Shown in pieces: positions 1-10,161 of a stretch of 64,000 bases of DNA. The translations under genes were made by a program, and so were the position numbers. The DNA comes from Staphylococcus schweitzeri (GTDB lineage: Bacteria > Bacillota > Bacilli > Staphylococcales > Staphylococcaceae). The notes beneath the pieces were generated by a model that had not been told where the DNA came from, searched no databases, and worked only from the letters and a program-made list of their open reading frames with translations. Location: NCBI RefSeq assembly GCF_002902405.1, contig NZ_PPQS01000012.1:43568-107567 (forward strand). The letters are read 5' to 3'. Positions within the stretch are counted from its first letter, which is position 1; every line of letters starts with the position of its first letter.

Positions 1-57
1 TTAAAAACAAATAAAAAAGCTATAAAAATGATTCAAGTTAATCATCTTTATAGCTTA
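1..57 (-). terminator. Terminator of the DUF2538-like gene
   Basis: An inverted repeat (arms about 17-33 and 40-56) is followed on the minus strand by a T-rich tail. It lies just after the stop codon of the minus-strand gene ending at 71, so it most likely ends the lcpB operon transcript. Confidence 0.6.
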
Positions 58-70
58 TGAAAACAATAGT

Positions 71-541
71 TTATAGTGCTTCTTTTCTAATGATAGCTGT
101 GTACTGCCAAAAAATTCGCATTTGGGCAATATTCCAGTTATTCATTCCCATAGTAAATCCTGAAGGTTTAAATATATTCACATCTGTCACTTCTAACGCT
201 GCTGCAACTAAATATTGTAATGGAATACTTAGTGATTTCATTGTTTCAGTAATGCCATTTTCATCATAAACCCATGAAAATGGTAATTCTGATTCAAAAA
301 CATCGACACTATTGAAAATTTCAGGTAATGCCAATATATAACATGCACCATCTACAATAGGGTTCTCAATACTATTTTTATAATATATTAAGAGTGCTTC
401 ATAATTTTCGCGATGCTCATGATTGACGTAAAAAAATTCACTCCTAAAATGAGCCATATCTTGACTATGAATAATTTGTTGTTCTAACACATTGAACATA
501 CCATTTATATTAGCGATTTTTTCATATGTTTTTCGACTCAT
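71..541 (-). CDS. DUF2538-like conserved hypothetical protein
   Basis: A 156-residue soluble protein with no signal peptide or membrane segment. It resembles the staphylococcal family annotated as DUF2538, whose molecular function I do not know. The start at 541 is chosen because AAGGAG stands at the right distance before it; the in-frame ATG at 559 overlaps that ribosome site and has none of its own. It lies 54 bases downstream of lcpB on the same strand with no terminator between, so the two are probably co-transcribed. The pairing with an LCP ligase suggests, but does not prove, an envelope-related role. I recall a link to beta-lactam tolerance for the S. aureus gene in this position, but cannot verify it here. 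Confidence 0.7.
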   Translation of the reverse strand: MSRKTYEKIANINGMFNVLEQQIIHSQDMAHFRSEFFYVNHEHRENYEALLIYYKNSIENPIVDGACYILALPEIFNSVDVFESELPFSWVYDENGITETMKSLSIPLQYLVAAALEVTDVNIFKPSGFTMGMNNWNIAQMRIFWQYTAIIRKEAL

Positions 542-595
542 ATATGATGCTCCTTTCATAAATAGTTTATGTTAAAGATTAATTACTAATTAAAG

Positions 596-1801
596 TTAAT
601 TTATTACGCCATTTTGGTTATTTGAAGACTGTGGTGCTTGTTGTACATTATTTTGGTTTTGATTTGTATTTTGATCTGTTCCAGATTGTTGTTGGCTATT
701 AGAGTCACTATTATCTTCAGAAGATTTATCTTTTTCTTTATCAGTCGTATCATTTTGTTCTTTTCTCAATAAACTACTATCTAAAGGTGTTAATGGAATT
801 AAAGAACCATAATGGTTAATAACACGTTGATCTAAGAAATCATTTTTATCATTAATAGGTGATAGTTCTAAATCTTCACGAAGTAAGTTTGCATATTTTT
901 GAATACTTTCAACGCTAGGATGGTAGTAGTAAATACCATTCAACATATCATCTTTACCTTTTAATTGTGCAGTTTTGATTTTAACATCATTTGTTAAATA
1001 CATTTTTGCTAAAGCTTTAATTTCAGAGTTCGTTAAATTATGTTTAGCATTTTTACCAACAATTTGAATTACATTATCTAATTTATCGATAGAATCAACT
1101 TCTTGTGCTTTTTGGAATAAAATCTTAATTAATTCCATTTGTCGTTGACCACGTTTTAAATCTGAATCATGGTGTCTCGTTCTAGCAACAGCTAAAGCTT
1201 CATCACCATTCAGTTTTTGATAACCTTTTTTAATTTTGATTTTACCAGTATCATCAGTGTTTGGTTCATTTAAATCGTATGGCACATCATAATATATACC
1301 GCCAAGTTCATTGACAGCTTCAACAAATGCTTTCATATTAATTCTGACGTAATAATCAACCGGAACATTCATTGTAGCTTCAACAGAATCCATTGAGGCA
1401 ATTGGACCACCATATGCATGGGCATGTGTGATTTTGTCATAGTATCCAACTTTTGGAATGTAGCTAATTGTATCACGGGGAATACTAAGCATTCTAATTT
1501 GATGTTTATTTTGATTAAAAGTAGTTAAAATCATAGCATCCGATCTAGAGTGTTCAGCATCTTGCCCTTTTTTTCTTCTGCCATCATTATCATCGATACC
1601 TAAAAATAGTATTGAGATAGGCTGTTCTTCAGGATTTACTTTTTTGTCACGTAAATTGGATTGACGATTAGCATTTTTACTATCTTGAGAAGATTCGAAT
1701 GCGTCTTGAGACGTTTTAAAAAGTAACGTAGCATAGACTATTGGAACAACAATTAGAACCAATGCTAGAAGGATCAAAAAGTATTTTAAAAATTTATTCA
1801 T
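596..1801 (-). CDS. lcpB: LytR-CpsA-Psr family glycopolymer ligase LcpB
   Basis: LCP proteins move wall teichoic acid or capsule from undecaprenyl phosphate to peptidoglycan on the outer face of the membrane. The 401-residue protein has a short cytoplasmic N-terminus, one membrane anchor (about 5-27) and an extracellular LCP domain (about 60-250). The polyprenyl-phosphate-binding hallmarks are visible: SRSDAMIL (85-92), SIPRDT (106-111), and the later ARTRHHDSD and KRGQRQ stretches. The C-terminus (from about 350) is a low-complexity Asn/Gln/Ser tail. AGGAG precedes the ATG. S. aureus has three LCP proteins; this context (next to fmtA) matches LcpB rather than MsrR (LcpA) or LcpC. A Fur-box-like sequence lies at 1833-1849. 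Confidence 0.9.
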   Translation of the reverse strand: MNKFLKYFLILLALVLIVVPIVYATLLFKTSQDAFESSQDSKNANRQSNLRDKKVNPEEQPISILFLGIDDNDGRRKKGQDAEHSRSDAMILTTFNQNKHQIRMLSIPRDTISYIPKVGYYDKITHAHAYGGPIASMDSVEATMNVPVDYYVRINMKAFVEAVNELGGIYYDVPYDLNEPNTDDTGKIKIKKGYQKLNGDEALAVARTRHHDSDLKRGQRQMELIKILFQKAQEVDSIDKLDNVIQIVGKNAKHNLTNSEIKALAKMYLTNDVKIKTAQLKGKDDMLNGIYYYHPSVESIQKYANLLREDLELSPINDKNDFLDQRVINHYGSLIPLTPLDSSLLRKEQNDTTDKEKDKSSEDNSDSNSQQQSGTDQNTNQNQNNVQQAPQSSNNQNGVIN

Positions 1802-2240
1802 GATTGATGCTCCTATATTAAATTTTTTGTTAAATCATAATCATTATTTTAAAATATAATTAGTTGAACGTTAAAAATACAACATCATTACTAGTACATT
1901 ATAGCCTTAAATTGTAGTACTTTATAGTAAAAATTACAAATATTATGCCAATGTTTCTTGTAATTTGAATGTTTTGTTAAAACAAAAAGCATTTTTAAAA
2001 ATATAATGCGACTTTAGTATGATGTCTAAAAAATTTTAAAGGCGTAATATAAATTCAAGTGATTTATACAATGCGATAAGGTATAATTGATTTTGTTGTA
2101 ATAAGAACTTAATTGAAAAAATATTACTAAATAGTTTTAGATGTAAACAACGGTTTTTAGTGATAATGCTTTGATATAATCAAGTTTATATGAAAACTAT
2201 TTACAAATAAAAAACGAAAACATTGTGAGGCAATTATCAA
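1802..2240. other. Divergent lcpB-fmtA intergenic region
   Basis: This 439-base AT-rich gap must hold the promoters of both genes. For fmtA, a TATAAT lies at 2175-2180 with a poor -35. On the lcpB side the only clear sequence is the Fur-box-like AT-rich dyad at 1833-1849. I see no further ORF or RNA gene. Confidence 0.4.
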
Positions 2241-3434
2241 ATGAAATTTAATAAAGTGAAATTAGTTATACATGCGTGTGTACTATTATTTATCATTATT
2301 AGTTTGGCATTAGTTTTCCATCACTGGGAGACTAAAACGAACTCTCTTGAGCCCATACATAAAGAAACAAAGTTATCTGATAATGAAAAATATTTGGTAG
2401 GTCGAGATAAAAATAAAGCTGCACCTTCGAAGTTAAAGACCATATATAATAGCAAAGATCCTAAATATAAGAAAATTGATCAGTATTTACAAAGTTCATT
2501 GTTCAATGGGTCAGTAGCCATTTATGAAAATGGTAAATTGAAAATGAGTAAAGGTTATGGCTATCAAAATTTTGAAAAAGGTATTAAAAACACACCAAAT
2601 ACAATGTTTTTAATAGGTTCTGCACAAAAATTTTCAACGGGGTTATTGTTAAAACAATTAGAAGAAGAACATAAAATAAACATTAATGATCCTGTTAGTA
2701 AATATATCCCGTGGTTTAAAACATCAAAACCAATTCCTTTAAAAGATTTGATGCTACATCAAAGTGGATTATACAAATATAAATCTTCAAAAGACTATAA
2801 GAACTTAGATCAAGCAGTTAGAGCGATTCAAAAACGTGGTATCGATCCTAAGAAATACAAGAAACATATGTACAATGATGGGAACTATTTAGTACTAGCT
2901 AAAGTTATAGAGGAAGTTACTGGCAAATCTTATGCAGAAAACTACTATACAAAAATTGGTGATCCATTAAAATTAGAACATTCAGCATTTTATGATGAAA
3001 AGCCATTCAAACAATACTTAGCTAAAGGATATTCATATAACACTACAGGGCTATCATTCTTAAAGCCCAATATTTTACAGCAGTACTATGGTGCGGGTAA
3101 TTTATATATGACTCCATCAGATATGGGGAAATTAATTACACAAATACAACAAAATAAATTATTTAATCCCAAAATAACTAATCCATTATTGCATGAGTTT
3201 GGTACAAAACAATACCCAGATGAATATCGATATGGTTTTTATGTTAAACCAACATTAAATCGTCTAAATGGTGGATTTTTCGGGCAAGTGTTCACAGTGT
3301 ATTATAATGATAAATATGTTGTAGTCCTTGCGTTAAATGTTAAGGGTAATAATGAAGTTCGAATCAAGCACATATATAATAATATTTTAAAACAAAATAA
3401 ACCTTACAATACGAAAGGTGTTATAGTTCAATAA
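2241..3434 (+). CDS. fmtA: Teichoic acid D-alanine esterase FmtA
   Basis: FmtA is a serine-active protein of the beta-lactamase/penicillin-binding fold. In S. aureus it removes D-alanine from teichoic acids and is linked to methicillin resistance. The 397-residue protein has an N-terminal membrane/signal segment (about 8-26) and an extracellular catalytic domain. The active serine and lysine are seen as S127-A-Q-K130, exactly where they are known in FmtA, with Y211/D213 and HQSGL (173-177) also present. GAGG lies 7 bases before the ATG. It is divergent from lcpB and apparently monocistronic. The sequence differs from S. aureus FmtA as I recall it, for example around residues 25-36. Confidence 0.95.
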   Translation: MKFNKVKLVIHACVLLFIIISLALVFHHWETKTNSLEPIHKETKLSDNEKYLVGRDKNKAAPSKLKTIYNSKDPKYKKIDQYLQSSLFNGSVAIYENGKLKMSKGYGYQNFEKGIKNTPNTMFLIGSAQKFSTGLLLKQLEEEHKININDPVSKYIPWFKTSKPIPLKDLMLHQSGLYKYKSSKDYKNLDQAVRAIQKRGIDPKKYKKHMYNDGNYLVLAKVIEEVTGKSYAENYYTKIGDPLKLEHSAFYDEKPFKQYLAKGYSYNTTGLSFLKPNILQQYYGAGNLYMTPSDMGKLITQIQQNKLFNPKITNPLLHEFGTKQYPDEYRYGFYVKPTLNRLNGGFFGQVFTVYYNDKYVVVLALNVKGNNEVRIKHIYNNILKQNKPYNTKGVIVQ

Positions 3435-3835
3435 AATTATGGAAGGTATAATATGCAAAATGACATTAAGGGAAAGTTAAACCTGAAATGATCATAGTGC
3501 ATAATTATATCTTCTTTTTTGATTTGAAAATAAAGAAGGGGATTTTAAATTAAAAGCGTTCAAAATAAAATGATGTATTTAAAGAGTACAATTTTGATTA
3601 TATAAGTTTGGATTGCTATTTAAGAAGAGGTAAATGTAGGTTGAGGTTAAACTTAAAACGATGTATGCCCTCATTACATTTTTACAAAGATAAAAATCAT
3701 GTGTAAATGAACATAATTAAATAGAGGAATATAATAGAAAGTTTTAATGATAGGTAGTGATTTAATAAATAGAGTGATGTAGAAAGTGTTTTTATGTTGA
3801 GCTGAGATTCTCACTAAACTAAATAGTAATATAAA
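3435..3835. other. Gene-free gap after fmtA
   Basis: About 400 AT-rich bases between fmtA and the qox terminator. A weak hairpin at 3511-3537 could end fmtA but has no T-tract. No ORF with a ribosome site, RNA gene or repeat could be supported. Confidence 0.4.
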
Positions 3836-3862
3836 AACCAGCTAACTTTATGTTAGCTGGTT
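3828..3862 (-). terminator. Terminator of qoxABCD
   Basis: A perfect 11-bp stem (3836-3846 with 3852-3862, 5-base loop) is followed on the minus strand by TTTTTATATT. It lies 25 bases after the qoxD stop. Confidence 0.9.
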
Positions 3863-3887
3863 AAACTTTACATTATTTAAATGTCGT

Positions 3888-4178
3888 TTATAAGTGTGAA
3901 GAGTGACCGCCTTGCATAACCCAGTATGTTCCGATTACGAAACAAAGTGTAATGACAAGAGCGAAGATAACTTTGAAAGTTTGTAAACGTCCATCTTTAC
4001 CTTCAGTTAAATGCATGAACATTAATAATTGAAGTCCTGCTTGAACGAATGCAAAGCCAAAGATAATTGTCACCTTCGCATGGAATGTTAATGATGTGTA
4101 TAGTGTTACGTAAACTGCTAAAAGCGTTAATACGATAGATGCGATAAATCCGACTGTATGTTTCATTATTGTACTCAT
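3888..4178 (-). CDS. qoxD: Quinol oxidase subunit IV QoxD
   Basis: The small integral-membrane subunit of the aa3/bo3-type menaquinol oxidase, with three predicted membrane helices in 96 residues, usual for subunit IV. It is thought to help assembly of the binuclear centre rather than to bind cofactors. The ATG overlaps the TGA of qoxC (ATGA), so translation is coupled. It is the last gene of the operon and is followed at once by a strong terminator. Confidence 0.95.
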   Translation of the reverse strand: MSTIMKHTVGFIASIVLTLLAVYVTLYTSLTFHAKVTIIFGFAFVQAGLQLLMFMHLTEGKDGRLQTFKVIFALVITLCFVIGTYWVMQGGHSSHL

Positions 4179-4780
4179 CCGCTATACACCATCCCTATCA
4201 TATATACGGCAGTAAAGATGAATACCCAAACAACATCTAAAAAGTGCCAGTATAAACTTACGATAAATAATTTTGGCGCATTGTATTTATCTAATCCGCG
4301 TCGTTGGATTTGGATTAATAAACAAATCGCCCAAACGATACCTAATGATACGTGACAACCATGTGTTCCTAATAGGATGAAGAAACTAGACCAGTATGAG
4401 CCGATAGTTGGGTTAACGCCCTCTGATGCATAGTGTGCGAATTCGAAAATTTCGAATCCAACAAAGACTAAACCTAAAAGTAATGTAATGATCATCCAGA
4501 ACATCATTAACTTTTGCTTCTCTTGACGCATGTAGTAAATTGCAATACCACAAGTGTAAGAACTGAATAATAATGCAAACGTCATTATTAAAACAAGAGG
4601 CAATTCAAATAACTCAGTAGTCATTTTACCTGCATAATCGCCACCGTGTTGCAAAGTTAATAGTGTTGCAAATAGGGTACCGAATAACGCAAATTCGGCT
4701 GTAATGAAAATCCAAAAGCCAAGCTTATTTAATTCGCCTTCATGTGTGCGTGAATCAATAGTGTTTGTATCATGACTCAT
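4175..4780 (-). CDS. qoxC: Quinol oxidase subunit III QoxC
   Basis: A 201-residue membrane protein of the heme-copper oxidase subunit III family with five predicted helices. The family signatures include the N-terminal [12 protein letters not shown] region and the conserved [10 protein letters not shown] and WHFLDVVWV stretches. Subunit III stabilises the catalytic core of the oxidase. The start lies inside the end of qoxB (11-base overlap) and is preceded by GGGAGG, so its own ribosome site is built into the qoxB 3' end. Confidence 0.95.
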   Translation of the reverse strand: MSHDTNTIDSRTHEGELNKLGFWIFITAEFALFGTLFATLLTLQHGGDYAGKMTTELFELPLVLIMTFALLFSSYTCGIAIYYMRQEKQKLMMFWMIITLLLGLVFVGFEIFEFAHYASEGVNPTIGSYWSSFFILLGTHGCHVSLGIVWAICLLIQIQRRGLDKYNAPKLFIVSLYWHFLDVVWVFIFTAVYMIGMVYSG

Positions 4781-6758
4781 GACTTACAGCCTCCCTTTCT
4801 TTAATACGCGCTTCTCTTAATCGAGCTTCAGTTTCAGCAACTTCAGCAGCAGGGATGTGGTATCCATGATCGACTTGGAAACTGCGATAAATCATAGTAC
4901 CAAAAATACCGAATAAGCATAATAACGCTGGAATAACAGTTTCGAAAATTAAGAAGAAACCGCCGATAGTCATAAAGATACCGATCCAGAAACCAACAGG
5001 TGTATTGTTTGGCATATGAATGTCTTTGTAATTATGGTTGTCTAAGTAATGACGACCATGTTCTTTCATATCAACAAATGTGTCGTAGTCATTCCAATCT
5101 GGTGTAATAGCAAAGTTATATTTAGGTGGAATTGCTGAAGCAGTAGTCCACTCTAAAGTACGACCAAGGCCATCCCAGTTATCTCCAGTAGCTTCACGTG
5201 GAGATTTGAAGTGACTGTAAACGATACTAACAACTAGGAATAAGAATCCGATTGCCATTAGTAATGCACCGATAGTTGAAATAAAGTTCAATAAGAACCA
5301 ACCATCTGATGGCATGTAAGTGTATAAACGACGTGGCATACCATCTAATCCAAGAATGAATTGTGGTAAGAAACAAACGTTAAATCCAATCATGAAGAAC
5401 CAGAAGCACCATTTGTTTAATGTTTCGTTTAATTTGTAACCCATCATCTTAGGATACCAGAAGATTAAACCAGCTAGGCAGGCAAATACAACACCAGTAA
5501 CCAATGTATAGTGGAAGTGAGCTACTAAGAAATACGTATTGTGATATTGATAGTCAGCTGATGCCATTGCTAACATTACACCAGTAACACCACCTAATAG
5601 GAAGTTTGGTATAAATGCTAATGAGAATAGCATTGGTGACTCAAATGTAATACGACCTTTATATAATGTTAATAACCAGTTGAACAATTTCACACCGGTT
5701 GGAATACCAATCAGCATTGTTGAAATTGAGAAGAATGAGTTGATTAATGCACCATTACCCATTGTGAAGAAATGGTGAACCCAAACTAAGAAACTAAGGA
5801 ACGCAATACCGGCAGTTGCCCATACCATACTTTGATGTCCGAATAAACGCTTACGAGCGAATGTCGGAATAATTTCTGAGTAAATACCAAATGCAGGAAG
5901 GATAACGATATAAACTTCAGGGTGCCCCCATACCCAGAAGAAGTTAGCCCATAGCATTGGCATACCGCCATTTGCAACTGTGAAGAATGCAGTATCAAAT
6001 ATTCTATCAGTTGTCATTAATGCTAACGCTACTGTTAAAGGAGGGAAAGCAAGAATAACAATTAATGTAGTAATAAACGTTGTAACTGTGAACATAGGCA
6101 TTTGCATAAACTTCATAGTTGGTGTTTTACATCTTAAAATTGTTACAAAGAAGTTGATACCGGTAGCTAGGGTACCAAGCCCTGAAATTTGTATAGCTAT
6201 TAAGTAATAGTTAACACCCGGACCAGGACTGAATTCACCTGCTAGTGGCGCATAGTTTGTCCAACCAGCTGCTGGTGAACCACCAATAATAAATGACAGG
6301 TTGAATAAAATCATACCTGCAAAGAATAGCCAGAAACTTACGTTGTTTAAAACTGGGAATGCAACATCACGTGCTCCAATTTGTAATGGAACTACGATAT
6401 TCCATAAACCAAAGATAAATGGCATTGCCATGAAGATAATCATGATTACACCATGTGTACTAAAGATTTCGTTATAGTGGTTTGATTCTAAAAACTTGTT
6501 ATCTGGTACTGTTAATTGCGCACGAATAAGTAACGCATCAATACCACCACGGACGAACATTAACACGGCACAGATTAAATACATAACACCGATTTTCTTA
6601 TGGTCTACAGATGTGAACCATTCTCTGTAAAGATATTTCCATAATTTAAAGTAAGTAATTACTGCAATTAAACCAATAACTAAGAATGGGGCACCAATTT
6701 GTGCCATTGTAATCATCCAGTTACCTTTAACTAGTAATTGATCCCATGGAAAATTCAT
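4770..6758 (-). CDS. qoxB: Quinol oxidase subunit I QoxB
   Basis: The catalytic subunit: it oxidises menaquinol through low-spin heme and a heme/CuB centre and reduces O2 to water while pumping protons. The 662-residue protein has about 15 predicted helices. Visible signatures include WVWGHPEVY (CuB His and the cross-linked Tyr), the HHFF pair after it, and VAHFHYTLV near the high-spin heme. The start overlaps the qoxA stop (TAATG), with GGAGGTGG just upstream. Heme A or O for this subunit requires CtaA/CtaB; ctaA lies at the far end of the window. Confidence 0.97.
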   Translation of the reverse strand: MNFPWDQLLVKGNWMITMAQIGAPFLVIGLIAVITYFKLWKYLYREWFTSVDHKKIGVMYLICAVLMFVRGGIDALLIRAQLTVPDNKFLESNHYNEIFSTHGVIMIIFMAMPFIFGLWNIVVPLQIGARDVAFPVLNNVSFWLFFAGMILFNLSFIIGGSPAAGWTNYAPLAGEFSPGPGVNYYLIAIQISGLGTLATGINFFVTILRCKTPTMKFMQMPMFTVTTFITTLIVILAFPPLTVALALMTTDRIFDTAFFTVANGGMPMLWANFFWVWGHPEVYIVILPAFGIYSEIIPTFARKRLFGHQSMVWATAGIAFLSFLVWVHHFFTMGNGALINSFFSISTMLIGIPTGVKLFNWLLTLYKGRITFESPMLFSLAFIPNFLLGGVTGVMLAMASADYQYHNTYFLVAHFHYTLVTGVVFACLAGLIFWYPKMMGYKLNETLNKWCFWFFMIGFNVCFLPQFILGLDGMPRRLYTYMPSDGWFLLNFISTIGALLMAIGFLFLVVSIVYSHFKSPREATGDNWDGLGRTLEWTTASAIPPKYNFAITPDWNDYDTFVDMKEHGRHYLDNHNYKDIHMPNNTPVGFWIGIFMTIGGFFLIFETVIPALLCLFGIFGTMIYRSFQVDHGYHIPAAEVAETEARLREARIKEREAVSHES

Positions 6759-7858
6759 TAATGTCCACCTCCATGATCATCATTGTCTTGATCTTGCGCA
6801 TCTTTAGAAATTTTCTTCATTTCTTTCGCATTTTTCGATTCATCTTTCTTGAACTCATTGTTATATGGTTCGTCATTTCCAAGAATCATTAATTTCATAC
6901 CATGTCGTTTGTAGTTCGCATTTGTAATTTGAGCTTTACGAGCAGGTATTAATGGTTTGTCTGATACATCTTTATACATATCTTCTTCACTAGTGAAGTT
7001 TGGATCTTTCAATTTGAAATTGAAACGTTTATATGCATAGAAGATGTATTCTGGATCGGCTGCAGGATCTACAAACGCCATATGTGTACCATTAAATTCT
7101 AAAGGCTTGTTAGCAGTGCTAGGTAATAATTGTTTATCAAATGTATCTTGATCTAACGTTTTCTTACCTTTTACTTCTTTCACCCATTTGTCGTAGTCTT
7201 TTTGACTAACGGCATTTACTTTAAATGTTTGGCGTGAGAAACCTTCACCATTGAAGTTAGAGTTACGACCTCTGAATGTACCAGTTTGATCTGCTTCTAA
7301 CGTCCAATTCATTGTCATGCCAGTCATGGCATATTTTTGACCACCTAATTGTGGAATCCAGAAACTAGTCATTGTATCCATTGCTTGAAGCTTAAATACA
7401 ACTGGACGATTTTTAGGGATTGTTAAAGTATTAACAGTCTCTATATGTTCATCTGGATAAGCAAAGAACCATTTGTATCCTGCACTAACTGCATATACAA
7501 CCATTGGATCTTTCTCACTCTTCGGTGGTTTTTCGTAATCGTATAATGTTTTAACTGTAGGAATAGCTAAAGCAGCAACGATTAAGATAGGTATTACAAA
7601 CCATATTGTTTCAATGATGGCATTATGGTGCATCTTACCAGATTCGGCATTCTTATTATAACTATACTTGTAAATAAAAATGGCGAACATGCCAAGTACA
7701 ACGAAACAAATAACAAGCATGAAGATAATTGAATAAATGATCAAGAACTTCTGGCTACTTGCTACTGGCCCTTTTGCGTTGAAAATTTCTATATTTGAAC
7801 AACCACTAAGTAAAATTAGTGTGCCAAATAATAGAAGCAAAGACTTAAATTTTGACAC
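6758..7858 (-). CDS. qoxA: Quinol oxidase subunit II QoxA (lipoprotein)
   Basis: Subunit II docks quinol on the outer face. The 366-residue protein begins with a lipoprotein signal ending in LLSGC (Cys20), followed by two membrane helices (about 38-65 and 83-103) and an extracellular cupredoxin domain. The CuA ligand cluster of cytochrome c oxidases is not seen, as expected for a quinol oxidase. The C-terminus is charged and ends in a His/Gly-rich tail. GGAGG precedes the ATG. First gene of the operon; the promoter must lie in the long region upstream. Confidence 0.95.
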   Translation of the reverse strand: MSKFKSLLLLFGTLILLSGCSNIEIFNAKGPVASSQKFLIIYSIIFMLVICFVVLGMFAIFIYKYSYNKNAESGKMHHNAIIETIWFVIPILIVAALAIPTVKTLYDYEKPPKSEKDPMVVYAVSAGYKWFFAYPDEHIETVNTLTIPKNRPVVFKLQAMDTMTSFWIPQLGGQKYAMTGMTMNWTLEADQTGTFRGRNSNFNGEGFSRQTFKVNAVSQKDYDKWVKEVKGKKTLDQDTFDKQLLPSTANKPLEFNGTHMAFVDPAADPEYIFYAYKRFNFKLKDPNFTSEEDMYKDVSDKPLIPARKAQITNANYKRHGMKLMILGNDEPYNNEFKKDESKNAKEMKKISKDAQDQDNDDHGGGH

Positions 7859-8425
7859 TTTTTTGACCTCCTAATACTACAAATGTAGGGCTTAACATTA
7901 ATTTTAAGTTATTACACAATATTTACAAGGGCTTATGGGAAAAAAATTAATAAAATTGTGTCAAAAGTATAGAGAAATCAAGGTATGACGGGGGTTCACA
8001 CATTTGTTAAAATTATGTGTACATTTTGTGACTAGCAGGATTTTTGAAAAAAAGCTTCATATTTAAAAGGGAATCTGAGAATGAGTGTCATTTATAGAAG
8101 AATTGAAAGAAAATAAAAAAAGTTGAGAATTATCAAATAAGTATATTTTAAAAAGACGGTCATGTATTTATTTTTGAATATTTATTTTTGTAATAATAAC
8201 AAAATTGTCATTTACAAATTTAAAAATGAGCAAAGCGAAAGTCTGATTAAATATAAGGATATTTGACCATTTTGGATAGATTTATATATTGCAAAAACTA
8301 CTAAAATAAAATTGTGATAAGTTAGTGAGAAAAATATCCTTTTAATTACAGCATTATTAATTGTAAAAAGTTGTATGATTAAAATAATGTTTTGAAATAG
8401 GAGAATGATTAGCAATCTTAAAAAT
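7859..8425. other. Long leader region upstream of qoxA
   Basis: About 565 AT-rich bases separate qoxA from the next gene upstream. No convincing promoter hexamer pair could be fixed. A Fur-box-like 15-mer lies at 8076-8090 (12 of 15 positions). The region has one 67-codon open frame on the minus strand (8212-8415) that I rejected as non-coding. Confidence 0.4.
8076..8090. promoter_or_regulatory. Fur-box-like site upstream of qoxABCD
   Basis: TGAGAATGAGTGTCA fits the 7-1-7 Fur consensus TGATAATNATTATCA at 12 of 15 positions. It is about 220 bases before qoxA. Chance matches are frequent in AT-rich DNA, so this is only a candidate. Confidence 0.3.
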
Positions 8426-8461
8426 AAAAAGGTAGCAAATTAAATGTTTTGCTACCTTTTT
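8419..8461 (-). terminator. Terminator of the DUF5011-like gene
   Basis: A 14-bp perfect stem (8426-8439 with 8448-8461) with T-runs on both strands. It sits 9 bases after the stop of the minus-strand gene and isolates it from qoxA. Confidence 0.9.
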
Positions 8462-8469
8462 GTATAGAA

Positions 8470-8787
8470 TTATTTAACTTCGATACTTCTTGTGGAAGTC
8501 TCAATTGCGCCATCTGAGTCAGTGACGTGATATTTAATTTGATACTTGCCAGATTTAGTTGTATCAATTTGACCATCAATTTTGATTTTGTCAGTTAAAT
8601 CTCCATCTTCTTTATCAAATGCACTTATGCCGTTTAGAAGGTTATAATCTTGACCTTTCTTAATAACGATATCATTTGCGCCTTTAATTTGCGGTGTAGT
8701 ATTCGTTGTTGCTTCTGCACTTAAATTTGGTGTTACTAGTGTAGCAGAAACACCAAGGGCTGATAATGACTGTAATAGTTTATTCAT
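8470..8787 (-). CDS. Small secreted Ig-like (DUF5011-type) protein
   Basis: A 105-residue exported protein. Residues 1 to about 26 form a signal peptide (basic start, hydrophobic core, likely cleavage near SAEA). The rest is one bacterial Ig-like domain of the DUF5011 type, with the pattern 'DKEDGDLTDKI ... G.Y.IKYHVTDSDGA'. Such domains usually occur as repeats in larger wall enzymes or adhesins; here the domain stands alone with no catalytic part, sorting signal or anchor. S. aureus annotations sometimes call it chitinase-related, which this sequence does not support as an enzyme. GGAGG precedes the ATG and it has its own terminator, so it is monocistronic. Confidence 0.8.
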   Translation of the reverse strand: MNKLLQSLSALGVSATLVTPNLSAEATTNTTPQIKGANDIVIKKGQDYNLLNGISAFDKEDGDLTDKIKIDGQIDTTKSGKYQIKYHVTDSDGAIETSTRSIEVK

Positions 8788-9045
8788 AATGTAACCTCCG
8801 AATGATAAGTCATTTCTGAGTTAACTTTACTATACCTTAAATTTTATTATTTACACATCATACTATAGTCCTAATCTTACCTTATAAAGAATGAAATTTA
8901 AATATAAATTTATAATTAATGAAGAAATTATTATTGTTTTGAAAATCTGCCACAATTGTAAAAACTATATGCAAAGTATAATTTAAAAATAAAGTTAACT
9001 TAATTCAAGGTACAAAATAAATATTCAAAGCAAATTTGTTGTATA

Positions 9046-9087
9046 AATTCGACAGTTAACAAGTTTAAAGTTGCTAACTATCGAATT
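9046..9087. repeat. Inverted repeat downstream of folD
   Basis: Two 15-base arms (around 9046-9060 and 9073-9087) pair with a few G-U or mismatched positions. There is no T-tract on either strand. It lies beyond the folD terminator; function unknown. Confidence 0.4.
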
Positions 9088-9127
9088 CTTATCTTAATAT
9101 TTCCTTTACATTTTGTCGCAAATTCAA

Positions 9128-9180
9128 CAAGAAAAACGAATGCGAGCTTATAAAAATATAAGTTTGCCACATTCGTTTTT
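9128..9180 (-). terminator. Terminator of folD
   Basis: Stem arms 9132-9142 and 9170-9180, with an additional inner pairing around the central TATAA stretch, are followed by T's on the minus strand. It begins 10 bases after the folD stop. Confidence 0.85.
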
Positions 9181-9189
9181 AAAATCATA

Positions 9190-10050
9190 TTATGCATCAA
9201 TACCTCTACGCATCTTTTCAGCAAGTAATGTATTATTTAAAACCATTGTTATTGTTAAGGGGCCAACTCCGCCAGGAACCGGTGTAATTGCACCAGCAAT
9301 TTCTTTAACTGCTTCGTAATCAACATCACCTTTTAATTTACCATTTTCATCAGGTGTATTACCTACATCTATAATAACGGCGCCTTCTTTAACAACATCT
9401 TTTGTTACTAAACCAGGTTTACCCACTGCACTGACAATAACGTCCGCATCTTTTAAATATGAAGCCATATCTTTTGAACGTGAATGTAAGATAGTAACAG
9501 ACGCATTTTTTTGAAGTAATAACTTAGAAACTGGCTGTCCAACTATATGACTACGGCCAATTACAATGGCATTTTTGCCTTCTAAATCTATATTAGCGTG
9601 TTTTAATATTTCCATAATTCCTAAAGGTGTACATGGAACGAATGTTTGCTGATCGATATATAACTTTCCAATATTTATTGGGTGAAAACCATCAACATCT
9701 TTGTCTGGATTAATTGCTTCTAATACTTTTTGTTCGCTGACTTGTTTTGGTAGTGGTACTTGAACCAAGATGCCACTTACAGAGTCATCGTTATTTAATC
9801 TATTTAGTTCGTTTAATACTTCTTCTTCAGTAGCTGTTTCTTCTAAATGTACGATTTCTGAAATCATTCCAATTTTTTCAGCTGCTTTCTTTTTTGATCG
9901 AACATAACTTTGACTAGCGCCATCGTTTCCTACAAGTATAACTGATAATTTAGGTGTAAAGCCTTTTTCTTTTAGCGCTTCAACTTGATCTTGTAACCCT
10001 TGTCTGTAGTCTTTGGCAATTTGTTTACCATCTAAAATTTTAGCAACCAT
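9190..10050 (-). CDS. folD: Methylenetetrahydrofolate dehydrogenase/cyclohydrolase FolD
   Basis: Bifunctional cytosolic enzyme converting 5,10-methylene-THF to 10-formyl-THF with NADP. The usual 286-residue length. Seen motifs: the catalytic Y49-x3-K53, DKDVDG (116-121), the Rossmann-type GRSHIVGQP (165-173) and the signature [10 protein letters not shown] (257-266). GGAGG precedes the ATG. It is divergent from purE. The product, 10-formyl-THF, is the one-carbon donor for PurN and PurH encoded across the intergenic region, so the neighbourhood makes metabolic sense. Confidence 0.97.
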   Translation of the reverse strand: MVAKILDGKQIAKDYRQGLQDQVEALKEKGFTPKLSVILVGNDGASQSYVRSKKKAAEKIGMISEIVHLEETATEEEVLNELNRLNNDDSVSGILVQVPLPKQVSEQKVLEAINPDKDVDGFHPINIGKLYIDQQTFVPCTPLGIMEILKHANIDLEGKNAIVIGRSHIVGQPVSKLLLQKNASVTILHSRSKDMASYLKDADVIVSAVGKPGLVTKDVVKEGAVIIDVGNTPDENGKLKGDVDYEAVKEIAGAITPVPGGVGPLTITMVLNNTLLAEKMRRGIDA

Positions 10051-10122
10051 AAAAATTTCTCCTCCTAATAAAATATCCTAACTTTGTATTGTTGTATTTC
10101 TAATTTACATAGCAAAAGACGT

Positions 10123-10158
10123 AAATTCAAACAAAAATTCTAAATAAAGTTCGATTTT
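10123..10158 (+). promoter_or_regulatory. Paired PurBoxes (PurR operator) of the pur operon
   Basis: Compared with the Bacillus/Staphylococcus PurBox AWWWCCGAACWWT, 10123-10135 is a degenerate forward copy (core TCAAAC) and 10146-10158 an inverted copy (core GTTCGA). The cores are 16 bases apart, the spacing expected for a PurR dimer pair, and the pair ends just before the -35. PurR represses this operon in the absence of PRPP in related Firmicutes. Confidence 0.65.
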
Positions 10159-10161
10159 TGA

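Noticed and set aside
3511..3537. Hairpin CTTCTTT/AAAGAAG as fmtA terminator
   Set aside because: Short AT-rich stem with no T-tract.
8212..8415. 67-codon frame on the minus strand upstream of qoxA
   Set aside because: No ribosome site, biased to Ile/Leu/Phe as expected from translated AT-rich non-coding DNA, and no recognisable family.
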